Numbered from the stretch's first letter, positions 1 through 6,286 are shown. The stretch: DNA of 12,052 nucleotides from Planctomycetaceae bacterium (GCA_947474205.1 CANJIC010000042.1:1-12052), one strand, 5' to 3'. Made by a program: numbers and translations. Notes: a model not told the origin generated them from the sequence alone.

Positions 1-346
1 CCGCGCGCGCCTGCTCCAGTTTTTCACGAAGTTGCTCGCGCACACCTTGTTGCTCAAGCTCGCCAATCCATACGGTGGCGTTTGTAAACGCCGCCAACCC
101 GCGTCGGCGAAGTGGATGAAAGCTGGTCAGAAAAACATGCGTGACACTGTCGGCGCCCTTACCGGTGCGCTCGGACAAACGCGGAAGCAAAATCTGTGGC
201 GGCAACGACGGGTCAACCAAAATCACCGCGTCACCTGACTCCACAAGCGAGGTAGTTGTGTGCGCCGCGCGCACGTCGCCCTTCTCGCCCCACAACGGAT
301 GCGCGCTCATTGCGCCAATGGAAATAATTTTTAAACTAGCCGCCAT
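1..346 (-). CDS. MBL-fold metallo-hydrolase-like protein, N-terminal part (cut by left edge)
   Basis: The first 115 residues of a protein that continues past the left edge. The start is the ATG at 346, 27 bases after the coaD stop, with no clear Shine-Dalgarno. The N-terminus follows the metallo-beta-lactamase pattern: a beta strand (SLKIISIGAM), a strand ending in ILVDPS around residue 47, then VTHVFLTSFHPLRRRGLAAF around residues 70-90, where the first metal-binding motif of the fold belongs. The family motif HxHxDH is replaced by SxHxLR, so only one of four expected ligands remains. The protein may be a non-hydrolytic member or a planctomycete subfamily with another active site. It lies last, as far as visible, in the cluster with coaD and the acyl carrier genes. 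The fold call rests on sequence pattern only, and substrate and function are unknown. Confidence 0.65.
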   Translation of the reverse strand, partial: MAASLKIISIGAMSAHPLWGEKGDVRAAHTTTSLVESGDAVILVDPSLPPQILLPRLSERTGKGADSVTHVFLTSFHPLRRRGLAAFTNATVWIGELEQQGVREQLREKLEQARA

Positions 347-373
347 GGTGTGGTTCGAAATGGAGTCCGGAAT

Positions 374-928
374 TTAATCCGCCGCGGATTCCTTGGCCAA
401 GCGACTCAGCGGATCATTGGGGTCACGCCGTTTGCTTTCAAGCGCGGCGATCACTTCCGGTGGCACAAGCGCGGAAAGTCGCTGTAAATCCCCGCCAAAA
501 GCAGCAATTTGCTTAATCAAACTGCTGGAGACATAGGCAAAACTTTCGCCCGTTAAAATAAAAACCGTCTCAATTTCCGCCACCTGCCGATTTGTAATTG
601 CCAACTGGCATTCAGACGCCAGGTCGGTGACATTGCGAATGCCGCGAATAATCGCCGAAGCATTTTGCTTGCGCGCAAAGTCAGTGGTGAGTCCGTTGTA
701 ACTCTCCACGCGAATCTTGGCGCCCTTTGGATTTTTCTGCAGCAAGCGCTCAACTAAAATCTGCGCGAACTCGCGGCGCTCCTCAATGGTGAACAGCGGC
801 GGCTTGTCAATATTAATTCCAATCGCCAAAATCACCTCGTCAAAAATACTGCGACTGCGTTCAAGCACATCAATGTGGCCCAAGGTGATGGGATCAAATG
901 AACCGGCATAGACCGCAAGATGATGCAT
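374..928 (-). CDS. coaD: Phosphopantetheine adenylyltransferase (CoaD)
   Basis: Transfers AMP from ATP to 4'-phosphopantetheine to give dephospho-CoA, the penultimate step of CoA synthesis in the cytoplasm. The nucleotidyltransferase signature GSFDPITLGH is at residues 9-18, with the ATP-binding His18. IIRGIRN is at 93-99, and the Ser-rich FAYVSSSLIKQI segment at about 130-141 matches the family's ISSSLVKE motif. At 184 residues it is longer than the usual ~160 because of a charged C-terminal tail. I chose the ATG at 928 because it puts the conserved strand (LAVYAGSF) at the normal distance from the start. A TTG at 937 in the same frame would add three residues. The ATG is 12 bases after the stop of the upstream dehydratase gene, so co-transcription is very likely. 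Confidence 0.95.
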   Translation of the reverse strand: MHHLAVYAGSFDPITLGHIDVLERSRSIFDEVILAIGINIDKPPLFTIEERREFAQILVERLLQKNPKGAKIRVESYNGLTTDFARKQNASAIIRGIRNVTDLASECQLAITNRQVAEIETVFILTGESFAYVSSSLIKQIAAFGGDLQRLSALVPPEVIAALESKRRDPNDPLSRLAKESAAD

Positions 929-940
929 GGCGCGCAAGCC

Positions 941-1459
941 TTACGGCCCGGTCACTCCCGCGGCGGTCATGACTTGCGAAAGACCAGCGGCGTTGAGCAA
1001 GCGCTTGAAATTTTCACCAAAGACAAAGTTCTCCTTTGGAAAATTCACGCCGCTGCGATTGTTGTCAATGTGGCTGAACACAATTTCCGTGGACCCAATG
1101 TCCGTCCACACGCCAGTACGGTGATCAAAGCAGGAAATAGTGCCTTTTGTGCTGGCTCCCGACTCATCCACGCGCTCAATCACGGCGTCATAGCGAATGG
1201 TTTGCCCAGGAATCACGTCCGCATCAATAGTGGCTGAACCAATCTTGGCAAGAATTACTTTCTCTTTAAAGCCGCGCGTGCTTCCAACCAACACTCCCGC
1301 GGTCTGCGCCATGCCCTCCAACATCAGCGACGCTGGCATGATGGGTTGATCCGCGAAGTGGTCATGCAAATGATCTTCCGCCAAACTGACATTCTTCACC
1401 GCGGTCAAGCGGTGTCCAGGTTCAAACGCAACCATCATGTCAATCCACATCCAACGCAT
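941..1459 (-). CDS. Hot-dog fold beta-hydroxyacyl-ACP dehydratase, FabZ-like
   Basis: A 172-residue single hot-dog protein of the FabZ/FabA superfamily, expected to dehydrate 3-hydroxyacyl-ACP to trans-2-enoyl-ACP. The N-terminus (HRLTAVKNVSLAEDHLHDHF) fits the FabZ pattern. The catalytic His is residue 34 and the catalytic Glu residue 48 (LMLEGMAQ), with the family's 14-residue spacing. The usual HFPGxPxxPGV has become HFADQPIMPASL, so the residues around the active-site turn diverge, although His and Glu are kept. Glu rather than Asp favours FabZ over FabA. A C-terminal extension of about 30 residues is longer than in plain FabZ. The start is the ATG at 1459, with only a weak purine stretch upstream. 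It lies between the carrier protein gene and coaD. A non-catalytic partner or an enzyme with a special chain-length preference is possible. Confidence 0.85.
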   Translation of the reverse strand: MRWMWIDMMVAFEPGHRLTAVKNVSLAEDHLHDHFADQPIMPASLMLEGMAQTAGVLVGSTRGFKEKVILAKIGSATIDADVIPGQTIRYDAVIERVDESGASTKGTISCFDHRTGVWTDIGSTEIVFSHIDNNRSGVNFPKENFVFGENFKRLLNAAGLSQVMTAAGVTGP

Positions 1460-1472
1460 GGGCGATTCTTTC

Positions 1473-1528
1473 TACCAATGTTTCACGTGCAATCTTTCAC
1501 GTGCAATGTTTGAAGCGCAATAGTTCAA
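1473..1528. repeat. Four degenerate 14-bp tandem repeats
   Basis: Four consecutive 14-bp units begin at 1473, 1487, 1501 and 1515, with consensus near gtgcaatgtttcac. Each unit is itself two alternating heptamers. A partial fifth unit (gtgctta) follows at 1529. The CACGTG palindrome occurs at two unit junctions (1484-1489 and 1498-1503). The array lies in the gap between the carrier protein gene and the downstream dehydratase, both on the minus strand, so it would be transcribed as part of the intergenic mRNA. Confidence 0.75.
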
Positions 1529-1570
1529 GTGCTTAAGAAAAGTGAACACAACTTAAATCAAATAATCGCG

Positions 1571-1975
1571 TCAAGCCTTCAGCTTGTTGTCCACAAAGTC
1601 GGTCAAACTTTTCACGGTGAACACCTCGCCAAGCTTGCCCACCGAGCGATCTTTTTCAAAGTTGGAAAAGTCAATATGCGGCAGTTTTGCCTTCAAAAGC
1701 GTGAAACCCTTGTCGGTCACTTTGCCATTCTCCACCATGCTTGCGTCCTGCAACATGTTCTCTGGAAACAATTCACCTTGCTCAATCTTGAACGCTTTGG
1801 CGGGCGTGGAAAATTTCTTCTCCAAGCGAAATTGAATATCTAGAAAGTCAATGCTCTCCGCGCCCAAGTCGCCAGTCAGCGTGGATGTTGGCTTGACATC
1901 CTCCGCGTCAACTCCAAGAGCATCTTCAAGAACTTCGCGAACGCCTTCTTCTATCTGTGTGCGATCAAATGACAA
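1571..1975 (-). CDS. Oversized acyl carrier protein
   Basis: A 134-residue acyl carrier protein, against the usual ~78. Helix I is acidic (EEGVREVLEDALGV), and the phosphopantetheine attachment site is DLGAESIDFLDI with Ser41, which would carry the acyl chain as a thioester. After helix II (FRLEKKF) an insertion of roughly 50 residues (KIEQGELFPEN to DRSVGKLGEV) comes before a final helix resembling the normal ACP helix IV (FTVKSLTDFVDNKL). The start is TTG at 1975: no ATG precedes the conserved helix in frame, and a GGAG lies 8 bases upstream. The gene is flanked by two FabZ-type dehydratases, with coaD downstream, suggesting a dedicated carrier for this cluster rather than the housekeeping ACP. 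The function of the insertion is unknown. Confidence 0.88.
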   Translation of the reverse strand: MSFDRTQIEEGVREVLEDALGVDAEDVKPTSTLTGDLGAESIDFLDIQFRLEKKFSTPAKAFKIEQGELFPENMLQDASMVENGKVTDKGFTLLKAKLPHIDFSNFEKDRSVGKLGEVFTVKSLTDFVDNKLKA

Positions 1976-1983
1976 TGTAAATT

Positions 1984-1987
1984 CTCC
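1984..1987 (-). promoter_or_regulatory. Shine-Dalgarno for the TTG-started carrier protein gene
   Basis: GGAG on the minus strand, 8 bases before the TTG at 1975. It is one of the few clear ribosome binding sites in this cluster and is the main reason for accepting a TTG start there. Confidence 0.6.
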
Positions 1988-2023
1988 ATTCAGTGTTGAT
2001 GCCGACCTTCCATGGGCGGCGGA

Positions 2024-2440
2024 TTAGTGAGTGGCCGCGACGGCGGCGTGAATTCGAACGGGTCGCATTGTAAAGCGACCCGAGACTGCCGTTTCGCCAA
2101 CTCCGGTGGAGCGGACAACCAGGGCTGTACCTTTCATACCAAACGATCCATCTTCATGAATTTTTTCGCGCGTGACTTCCACTTGCAGCGCCTCGCCTGG
2201 GCGCACAAAACTGCCGTAGCGCAAGGCGCGCACATTGCCCAGCACCAATCGAACTTTGGATTGATCCTTTAACAGCTCCCGCGCCGCTTGAACCATGGCT
2301 TCCAACATAAAAACTCCGGGCAGCACAGGAAAGCCAGGAAAGTGATCCGCAAGGTATTCCTCGGCCGAAGTGACGTTTTTAATGGCCACTATCCGCTCAT
2401 CTGAGCGCTCCAAGACTGCATCAATGAGTTGGAATTTCAC
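2024..2440 (-). CDS. fabZ: 3-hydroxyacyl-ACP dehydratase (FabZ type)
   Basis: A 138-residue FabZ-type dehydratase that would form trans-2-enoyl-ACP from 3-hydroxyacyl-ACP in the cytoplasmic fatty acid elongation cycle. The canonical motif DHFPGFPVLPGVFMLEAMVQ is intact, with catalytic His33 and Glu47. The GTG at 2440 is preferred because translation from it opens MKFQLIDAVLE, the normal FabZ N-terminus. A TTG at 2458 in the same frame would add six residues with no homology value. No convincing Shine-Dalgarno precedes either. It is the first visible gene of the minus-strand cluster, with 48 bases to the carrier protein start. Its close fit to FabZ contrasts with the second, divergent dehydratase downstream, suggesting divided roles. 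Confidence 0.88.
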   Translation of the reverse strand: MKFQLIDAVLERSDERIVAIKNVTSAEEYLADHFPGFPVLPGVFMLEAMVQAARELLKDQSKVRLVLGNVRALRYGSFVRPGEALQVEVTREKIHEDGSFGMKGTALVVRSTGVGETAVSGRFTMRPVRIHAAVAATH

Positions 2441-2477
2441 GATTTCGATAGTAACCAAGTGCGGCCGATTTGGCTTT

Positions 2478-2498
2478 CATTGAAGGTTGAAAGTTGAA
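2478..2498. repeat. Three tandem heptamers (xxTTGAA)
   Basis: Three consecutive 7-bp units, cattgaa, ggttgaa and agttgaa, lie just upstream of the fabZ-type gene in the divergent gap before ftsK. The spacing is exactly 7 bp. Confidence 0.6.
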
Positions 2499-2675
2499 AA
2501 ACCTTGCAAAAATAGGCAATTTCAGGCATGAAATGGCTGCCGATTACCAAGTACGCCAGACCGCGCTCCTTTGAAAGCAACCCCGCCGCACCAAACACCA
2601 TCTCGTGACCAACTCACGCGCCACGGAATCCCTTGAACGCACCTTATATAGAAGGGGTTGCCCTAGACCAATTCC

Positions 2676-2709
2676 AACCGCCAATTTTGGCGAAGAAACC
2701 GCCATTTTT
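2676..2709. repeat. Direct repeat and small palindrome just upstream of ftsK
   Basis: AACCGCCAATTTT (2676-2688) recurs 21 bp later as AACCGCCATTTTT (2697-2709), and CGCCAA-TT-TTGGCG (2679-2692) is a perfect 6-bp inverted repeat. The pair ends 15 bases before the chosen ftsK ATG. Two same-orientation copies on about the same helical face could be an operator, but no known regulator site was recognised. The rest of the 2441-2724 gap is AT-richer and holds no convincing -35/-10 pair; a TATATA at 2645-2650 lacks a good -35. Confidence 0.4.
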
Positions 2710-2724
2710 CCGATCTTACAAGCC

Positions 2725-5349
2725 ATGGCACGCACCGCATCTATTGGTTCAACTGGGTCATTCAGTGACCTTCCCGCACCCACTTTCGCCCGCCGCGCCG
2801 CTTGGATCATGGCCGCGGGAACGTGGGTGTTTCTATTTCTGGCCTTGGCCACATTTAACAGCGCCGATTGGCCTAGCCATGTGGTAGCGATTCACAGCAC
2901 CCCCGCCAATAATCTCATGGGTCGATTGGGCGCCATCTTTTCATATTGGATTTACATGGGCGTTGGATTTGGCGCGTGGCTTCCAATGATCGCGTTTGCA
3001 ATTGGACTTGGCGCGGTGGCAAGTGGTCGGCGCGTCACGCATCCATTGGTTCGAATGTTCGGCGCATGTTTAATGATGTTGTCTTTCAGCGCGATCCATG
3101 CGTTGTGGTTTCCACGACTTGGCGCGTTGGCGGGTTGCGAAGCTGGACTTGTTCCGCAGTGGATCACGGGCGAATTGCAATTGCGCTTCAGCGGCACCGC
3201 CACAAGTTTGGCGCTGCTCACTTCTCTTGCTCTTGGGGCCATTGTGTGCATGGATGAAATTGTTTTTGCGCTTCCAAAACATTTTTCGCACTTGTGGAAT
3301 TGGTCCTCGCCAATGCGTCAAGTGGACTGGAAAAGTTTGGTGGCCAAACTGCGGACGCGTCCAGCCATTCTTACACCTGCGCTTGCTGGCGCTAAAGTTG
3401 GTGGCAAGGTGAGTGCAAGAGCTGCGGCCAAAGCTGCCGCCATGGCAAAGACCGCCGCGGTGCTTGAAGCAGATGAAGAAGAAACCGAATTCGCCAATGA
3501 AGCCGACGAGTGCGATGTAGAAGAAACAGACGAAATCGTCGATGAAAACGATGATTCTGAGGAAGCCGAAGAAGAGGAAATAGACGAGGTTGAAGAAGCC
3601 AACAACGCCATTGCCGAAGTGGCCGCGCCACGCACGCTGACCGAGGAGGAACTGAAGGCGAAGATCGCCAAACTTCCACTGCGCATGGCTGGCAACAACA
3701 CCGTGATCGCGCGTGACCAAGATATTCCGCGTCAGGAAAATTATGACGGCTACCAATTCCCTGGTCTTGATCTTCTAGGCGACCCAGAAGGCAATTGGTC
3801 CGAAGCTGTTGAGGCGTATGTGCGCGACCAAGCGAAAGTGCTTGAGCAAACATTGCACACATTTCAAATTGACGGCGAAGTGACCGGAATTGAAAGTGGT
3901 CCCGTGGTCACGCTGTATTCCGTTGAACTTGCGCCAGGTACGCGCGTGGCGCGCCTGCAAACCATCGCCTCGGACATTGCGCGTAGTTTGCAAGCGCCAA
4001 ACATTCGCATCTTGCCAAACATGGTTGGCCGCACATCAATTGGCATTGAAGTTCCAAATCGCCAAAAAGAAAAAGTGATGTTGAAGGAACTCATGAGCGG
4101 CGGTCACGCCAAAGACATGGTGCTGCCAATGTTCCTTGGAAAAGATTCCGCGGGCGAGCCGCTAGTGCTTGACCTTGCCAAGATGCCGCACATGTTGATC
4201 GCCGGCACCACCGGCAGCGGCAAGAGCGTGTGCATGAACACCATCATCATGGGCTGGCTGTACACCAAGCGCCCCGACGAATTAAAGCTGTGCTTGGTCG
4301 ATCCAAAAATGGTGGAAATGAGCCAATTTGCCGAGATTCCGCACTTAATGTGCCCCGTGGTCACGGAAATGTCCAAGGCCGCCGGCATTCTGGAATGGGC
4401 CGTGGACAAAATGGAGGAGCGCTACGGCATGCTTAAGAACGCGGGCTGCCGCGACATCACTGCATACAACAATCTTGGCGAAGAAGAATTGTATTTGCGC
4501 TTGAAGCCTGCCAATGATTTGGAGAAGGCGCGTATTCCAAAGAAGTTGCCAGCGCTTGTGTTTGTGGTGGATGAGTTGGCTGACTTAATCATGACGCACA
4601 AGGAAGTGGAGCAATCCATTGTTCGCATTGCGCAGAAGGCGCGCGCGGTTGGCATGCACTTGGTGCTTGCAACGCAGCGACCGCAAGCGGATGTTGTGAC
4701 GGGTTTGATTAAGAGCAACATGCCTTGCCGCGTGAGTTTCAAAGTAGCCAGCGGAATGGACAGCCGAATTGTGCTGGATCAAAAGGGCGCGGAGCTTTTA
4801 CTTGGTCAAGGCGACATGTTGGTGCTTACGCCAAGTAGCAGCGAACTTCGCCGCTCGCAAGGCACGCTTGTCACCGATAGTGAAACTCGTAAGGTTGCGC
4901 GCTTCTTGGAGGATGTGGCCAAGCCTTCGTTCGAGCGCTCACTTGTTGCTATTCGCGGAACCAAAGCCGTTGTCGGCAACAACGACGCCCGTGACGGTGG
5001 ATCAGCCGCAACCGATGGCTTTGAGCGCGATCCATTCTTTGAAAAAGCCGTGGAAATCATTATTGAATCGGGCCGCGGCAGCGTAAGTTTGTTGCAACGA
5101 CGGCTTGCCATTGGCTACGGTCGCGCGAGTCGCTTGGTGGATCAAATGGGTCTGGCGGGAATTCTGAGCGAGCACAAGGGAAGCGTTGCGCGCGAAGTGT
5201 TGATTAGTTTGGATGATTGGCACCGCATGCGCGAGATGGAAGAAACGCCGCGCACCACGAACATGGACCCAGACAATTTGGGTGAGACCGCCTCGGACGC
5301 CGTTGATGAAAGCGTGCCGAATGAATTTGAAGGCGAGTACAGAAACTAA
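2725..5349 (+). CDS. ftsK: DNA translocase FtsK
   Basis: A septum-located DNA pump that hydrolyses ATP to clear the chromosome terminus from the division site and activates XerCD at dif. The protein has 874 residues from the ATG at 2725. A GTG at 2605 in the same frame would add a low-complexity leader unlike the family, so the ATG is preferred, though it lacks a Shine-Dalgarno. Hydrophobic segments lie at about 27-44, 70-95, 107-124 and 155-180. An Ala/Lys-rich stretch and a strongly acidic Glu/Asp linker follow at about 246-295. In the motor, Walker A is GTTGSGKS at 494-501 and Walker B ends VFVVDE at 612-617, then LVLATQRPQADVVTGLIKSN. The winged-helix gamma domain is at about 769-835 (DPFFEKAVEII to REVLIS). 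All parts of a complete FtsK are present. A strong hairpin follows about 60 bases after the stop. Confidence 0.97.
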   Translation: MARTASIGSTGSFSDLPAPTFARRAAWIMAAGTWVFLFLALATFNSADWPSHVVAIHSTPANNLMGRLGAIFSYWIYMGVGFGAWLPMIAFAIGLGAVASGRRVTHPLVRMFGACLMMLSFSAIHALWFPRLGALAGCEAGLVPQWITGELQLRFSGTATSLALLTSLALGAIVCMDEIVFALPKHFSHLWNWSSPMRQVDWKSLVAKLRTRPAILTPALAGAKVGGKVSARAAAKAAAMAKTAAVLEADEEETEFANEADECDVEETDEIVDENDDSEEAEEEEIDEVEEANNAIAEVAAPRTLTEEELKAKIAKLPLRMAGNNTVIARDQDIPRQENYDGYQFPGLDLLGDPEGNWSEAVEAYVRDQAKVLEQTLHTFQIDGEVTGIESGPVVTLYSVELAPGTRVARLQTIASDIARSLQAPNIRILPNMVGRTSIGIEVPNRQKEKVMLKELMSGGHAKDMVLPMFLGKDSAGEPLVLDLAKMPHMLIAGTTGSGKSVCMNTIIMGWLYTKRPDELKLCLVDPKMVEMSQFAEIPHLMCPVVTEMSKAAGILEWAVDKMEERYGMLKNAGCRDITAYNNLGEEELYLRLKPANDLEKARIPKKLPALVFVVDELADLIMTHKEVEQSIVRIAQKARAVGMHLVLATQRPQADVVTGLIKSNMPCRVSFKVASGMDSRIVLDQKGAELLLGQGDMLVLTPSSSELRRSQGTLVTDSETRKVARFLEDVAKPSFERSLVAIRGTKAVVGNNDARDGGSAATDGFERDPFFEKAVEIIIESGRGSVSLLQRRLAIGYGRASRLVDQMGLAGILSEHKGSVAREVLISLDDWHRMREMEETPRTTNMDPDNLGETASDAVDESVPNEFEGEYRN

Positions 5350-5384
5350 TTCGATCTTAGAAGGGTTTGAAAGGGACGTAGTGA

Positions 5385-5405
5385 TTTGTAATTTGTAATC
5401 TGTAA
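5385..5405. repeat. Three tandem heptamers (TTTGTAA)
   Basis: tttgtaa, tttgtaa and tctgtaa lie head to tail after the ftsK stop and run straight into the first terminator hairpin. The period is exactly 7 bp, as in the arrays near 1473 and 2478. Confidence 0.65.
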
Positions 5406-5406
5406 G

Positions 5407-5440
5407 CAAGGCGCCGAGAAATCGGCGTCTTGTCTATTTA
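5407..5440 (+). terminator. Hairpin terminator of ftsK
   Basis: Bases 5407-5417 pair with 5422-5432 in an 11-bp stem containing one G-U pair, closed by a GAAA tetraloop (5418-5421). The sequence after the stem (tctattta) is only moderately T-rich, so termination may be partial. The stem is nearly symmetrical and could also act on the other strand. Confidence 0.75.
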
Positions 5441-5490
5441 CAGGCAAGTATGGGCGGCGGCCACGCTCACTACTCATGATGGATAAATTG

Positions 5491-5525
5491 CATCGACGGT
5501 CGAAAGGCTGTCGGTGTTTTTTATT
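5491..5525 (+). terminator. Second intrinsic terminator with a T run
   Basis: Bases 5491-5501 pair with 5506-5516 in an 11-bp stem with a few G-U pairs, again capped by GAAA (5502-5505) and followed at once by TTTTTTATT. This is a textbook intrinsic terminator, stronger in its tail than the one at 5407. It lies about 60 bases beyond the first and only about 17 bases before the antitoxin start codon. It may be a backup for ftsK or the 3' end of a short untranslated RNA. Confidence 0.85.
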
Positions 5526-5541
5526 GCGCTAAGTGAGTACT

Positions 5542-5856
5542 ATGTTAAAAATGCCAACGCCACCAAGCACGCCGGAGCAAATTCTTGAAGTCATTGCCGT
5601 AGCAATGCCCACATTGCGGCAAATGGGAGCACTTCGACTCGGTATTTTTGGGTCGCGCGTTCATGGCGTCGCTCGTATTGATTCTGATGTGGATGTCTTA
5701 GTGACGCTTGCCCCCGGTCGAGATCTACTGGATTTGGTGGCAATCCGCGATCAACTTCAAGAAATTCTTGGTCTTCCTGTTGATGTGGTGACTGAAAGCG
5801 GCATCCGAGACGATTCCCGTGAATCCATTCTTCGGGATGTTCGATATGCCGCGTGA
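5542..5856 (+). CDS. mntA: MntA-type nucleotidyltransferase antitoxin
   Basis: A 104-residue minimal nucleotidyltransferase of the MntA/HepT (MNT/HEPN) type VII toxin-antitoxin family. Known members add AMP to a tyrosine near the active site of the HEPN toxin and so silence it. The signature is GSRVHGVARIDSDVDVLV, with Gly37-Ser38 and the metal-binding Asp49 and Asp51. A third acidic residue, Asp81, lies in LPVDVVTES. All three expected carboxylates are present, so the enzyme looks active. I took the ATG at 5542; a GTG at 5533 would add three residues. The toxin start overlaps the end of this gene by 11 bases, the usual arrangement for this pair. The start lies only about 17 bases after a T-run terminator, so its promoter must be very close or the mRNA comes from readthrough. 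Confidence 0.9.
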   Translation: MLKMPTPPSTPEQILEVIAVAMPTLRQMGALRLGIFGSRVHGVARIDSDVDVLVTLAPGRDLLDLVAIRDQLQEILGLPVDVVTESGIRDDSRESILRDVRYAA

Positions 5857-6169
5857 TGACGCGGCACGAATTCAAGACATACGCGAAAGCTGTGACAGGA
5901 TCACGCGGTTCGTCGCACAAATGAATTTTGAAATGTTCCAAGCAAGCGACATCACCGTGCGTGCGGTGCTGTATGAATGAATCGTGATCGGCGAGGCCAG
6001 TAAGAATGTCAGCGATTCCTCGCGTGCGAAATTTCCAGACGTGCCTTGGAAACAAATTTCGGGCATGCGAGATATCGTCATCCATCAATATCACGGCGTC
6101 ATGCTTGATGTGATTTGGGAGACCGTAACGAATCGCGTTGCAAATTTGCGGCAAATGCTTTCACAATAA
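5846..6169 (+). pseudogene. hepT: HepT-type HEPN toxin interrupted by an in-frame TGA
   Basis: The reading frame from the ATG at 5846 encodes a HEPN (DUF86-type) ribonuclease partner of MntA, 107 codons long if read through. Codon 45 is TGA (5978-5980), where the family continues without a break: the residues around it read AVLYE-stop-IVIGEAS, a conserved helix. The rest of the frame is in register, with VPWKQISGMRDIVIHQY carrying the RX4HXY motif (Arg75, His80, Tyr82 of the full frame); Tyr82 is the residue expected to be AMPylated. No frameshift or deletion was seen. A GTG at 5984 begins one codon after the stop and could give a 61-residue fragment holding the catalytic motif. Neighbouring genes use TGA as a real stop, so recoding is unlikely. 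It is probably a recent inactivating point mutation, unless a sequencing error or restart applies. Confidence 0.85.
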
Positions 6170-6223
6170 CTAGTGCGAAACTAGGCACGAACGCATTATG
6201 CGGGCAGTCCTTTATTGTCCCGC
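6170..6223 (+). other. Two small hairpins after the toxin gene
   Basis: CTAGT-gcgaa-ACTAG (6170-6184) begins at the base after the toxin stop, and GCGGG/CCCGC (6200-6204 with 6219-6223) lies just beyond. Neither has a T run behind it, so a terminator role is possible but weak. The remainder to 6286 is AT-rich, with a poor -35/-10-like pair (TTGAAA at 6247, TCTAAA at 6272, spacing 19) ahead of the patatin gene. Confidence 0.3.
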
Positions 6224-6286
6224 TCACCGCTATTCTTGCATGCTGTTTGAAATTGATTTTGCACAAATGATTCTAAATCTTTAATT

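Noticed and set aside
32..377. Plus-strand open frames at the left edge.
   Set aside because: The opposite strand encodes an MBL-fold N-terminus in register with coaD. The plus-strand translations show no protein-like pattern.
2437..2601. A 54-codon minus-strand open frame whose stop overlaps the fabZ GTG start (GTGA).
   Set aside because: It contains the heptamer repeat, has no recognisable protein features and no ribosome site before its ATG. The overlap may be chance, although it would fit translational coupling if the frame were real.
3070..3756. Long minus-strand open frames within ftsK.
   Set aside because: They are antisense to a gene with a full set of FtsK motifs, and their translations are low-complexity with no family features.
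5978..5980. TGA in the toxin gene as selenocysteine or a reassigned codon.
   Set aside because: Neighbouring genes end at TGA, HEPN proteins have no known selenocysteine at this place, and no convincing SECIS-type hairpin follows the codon.
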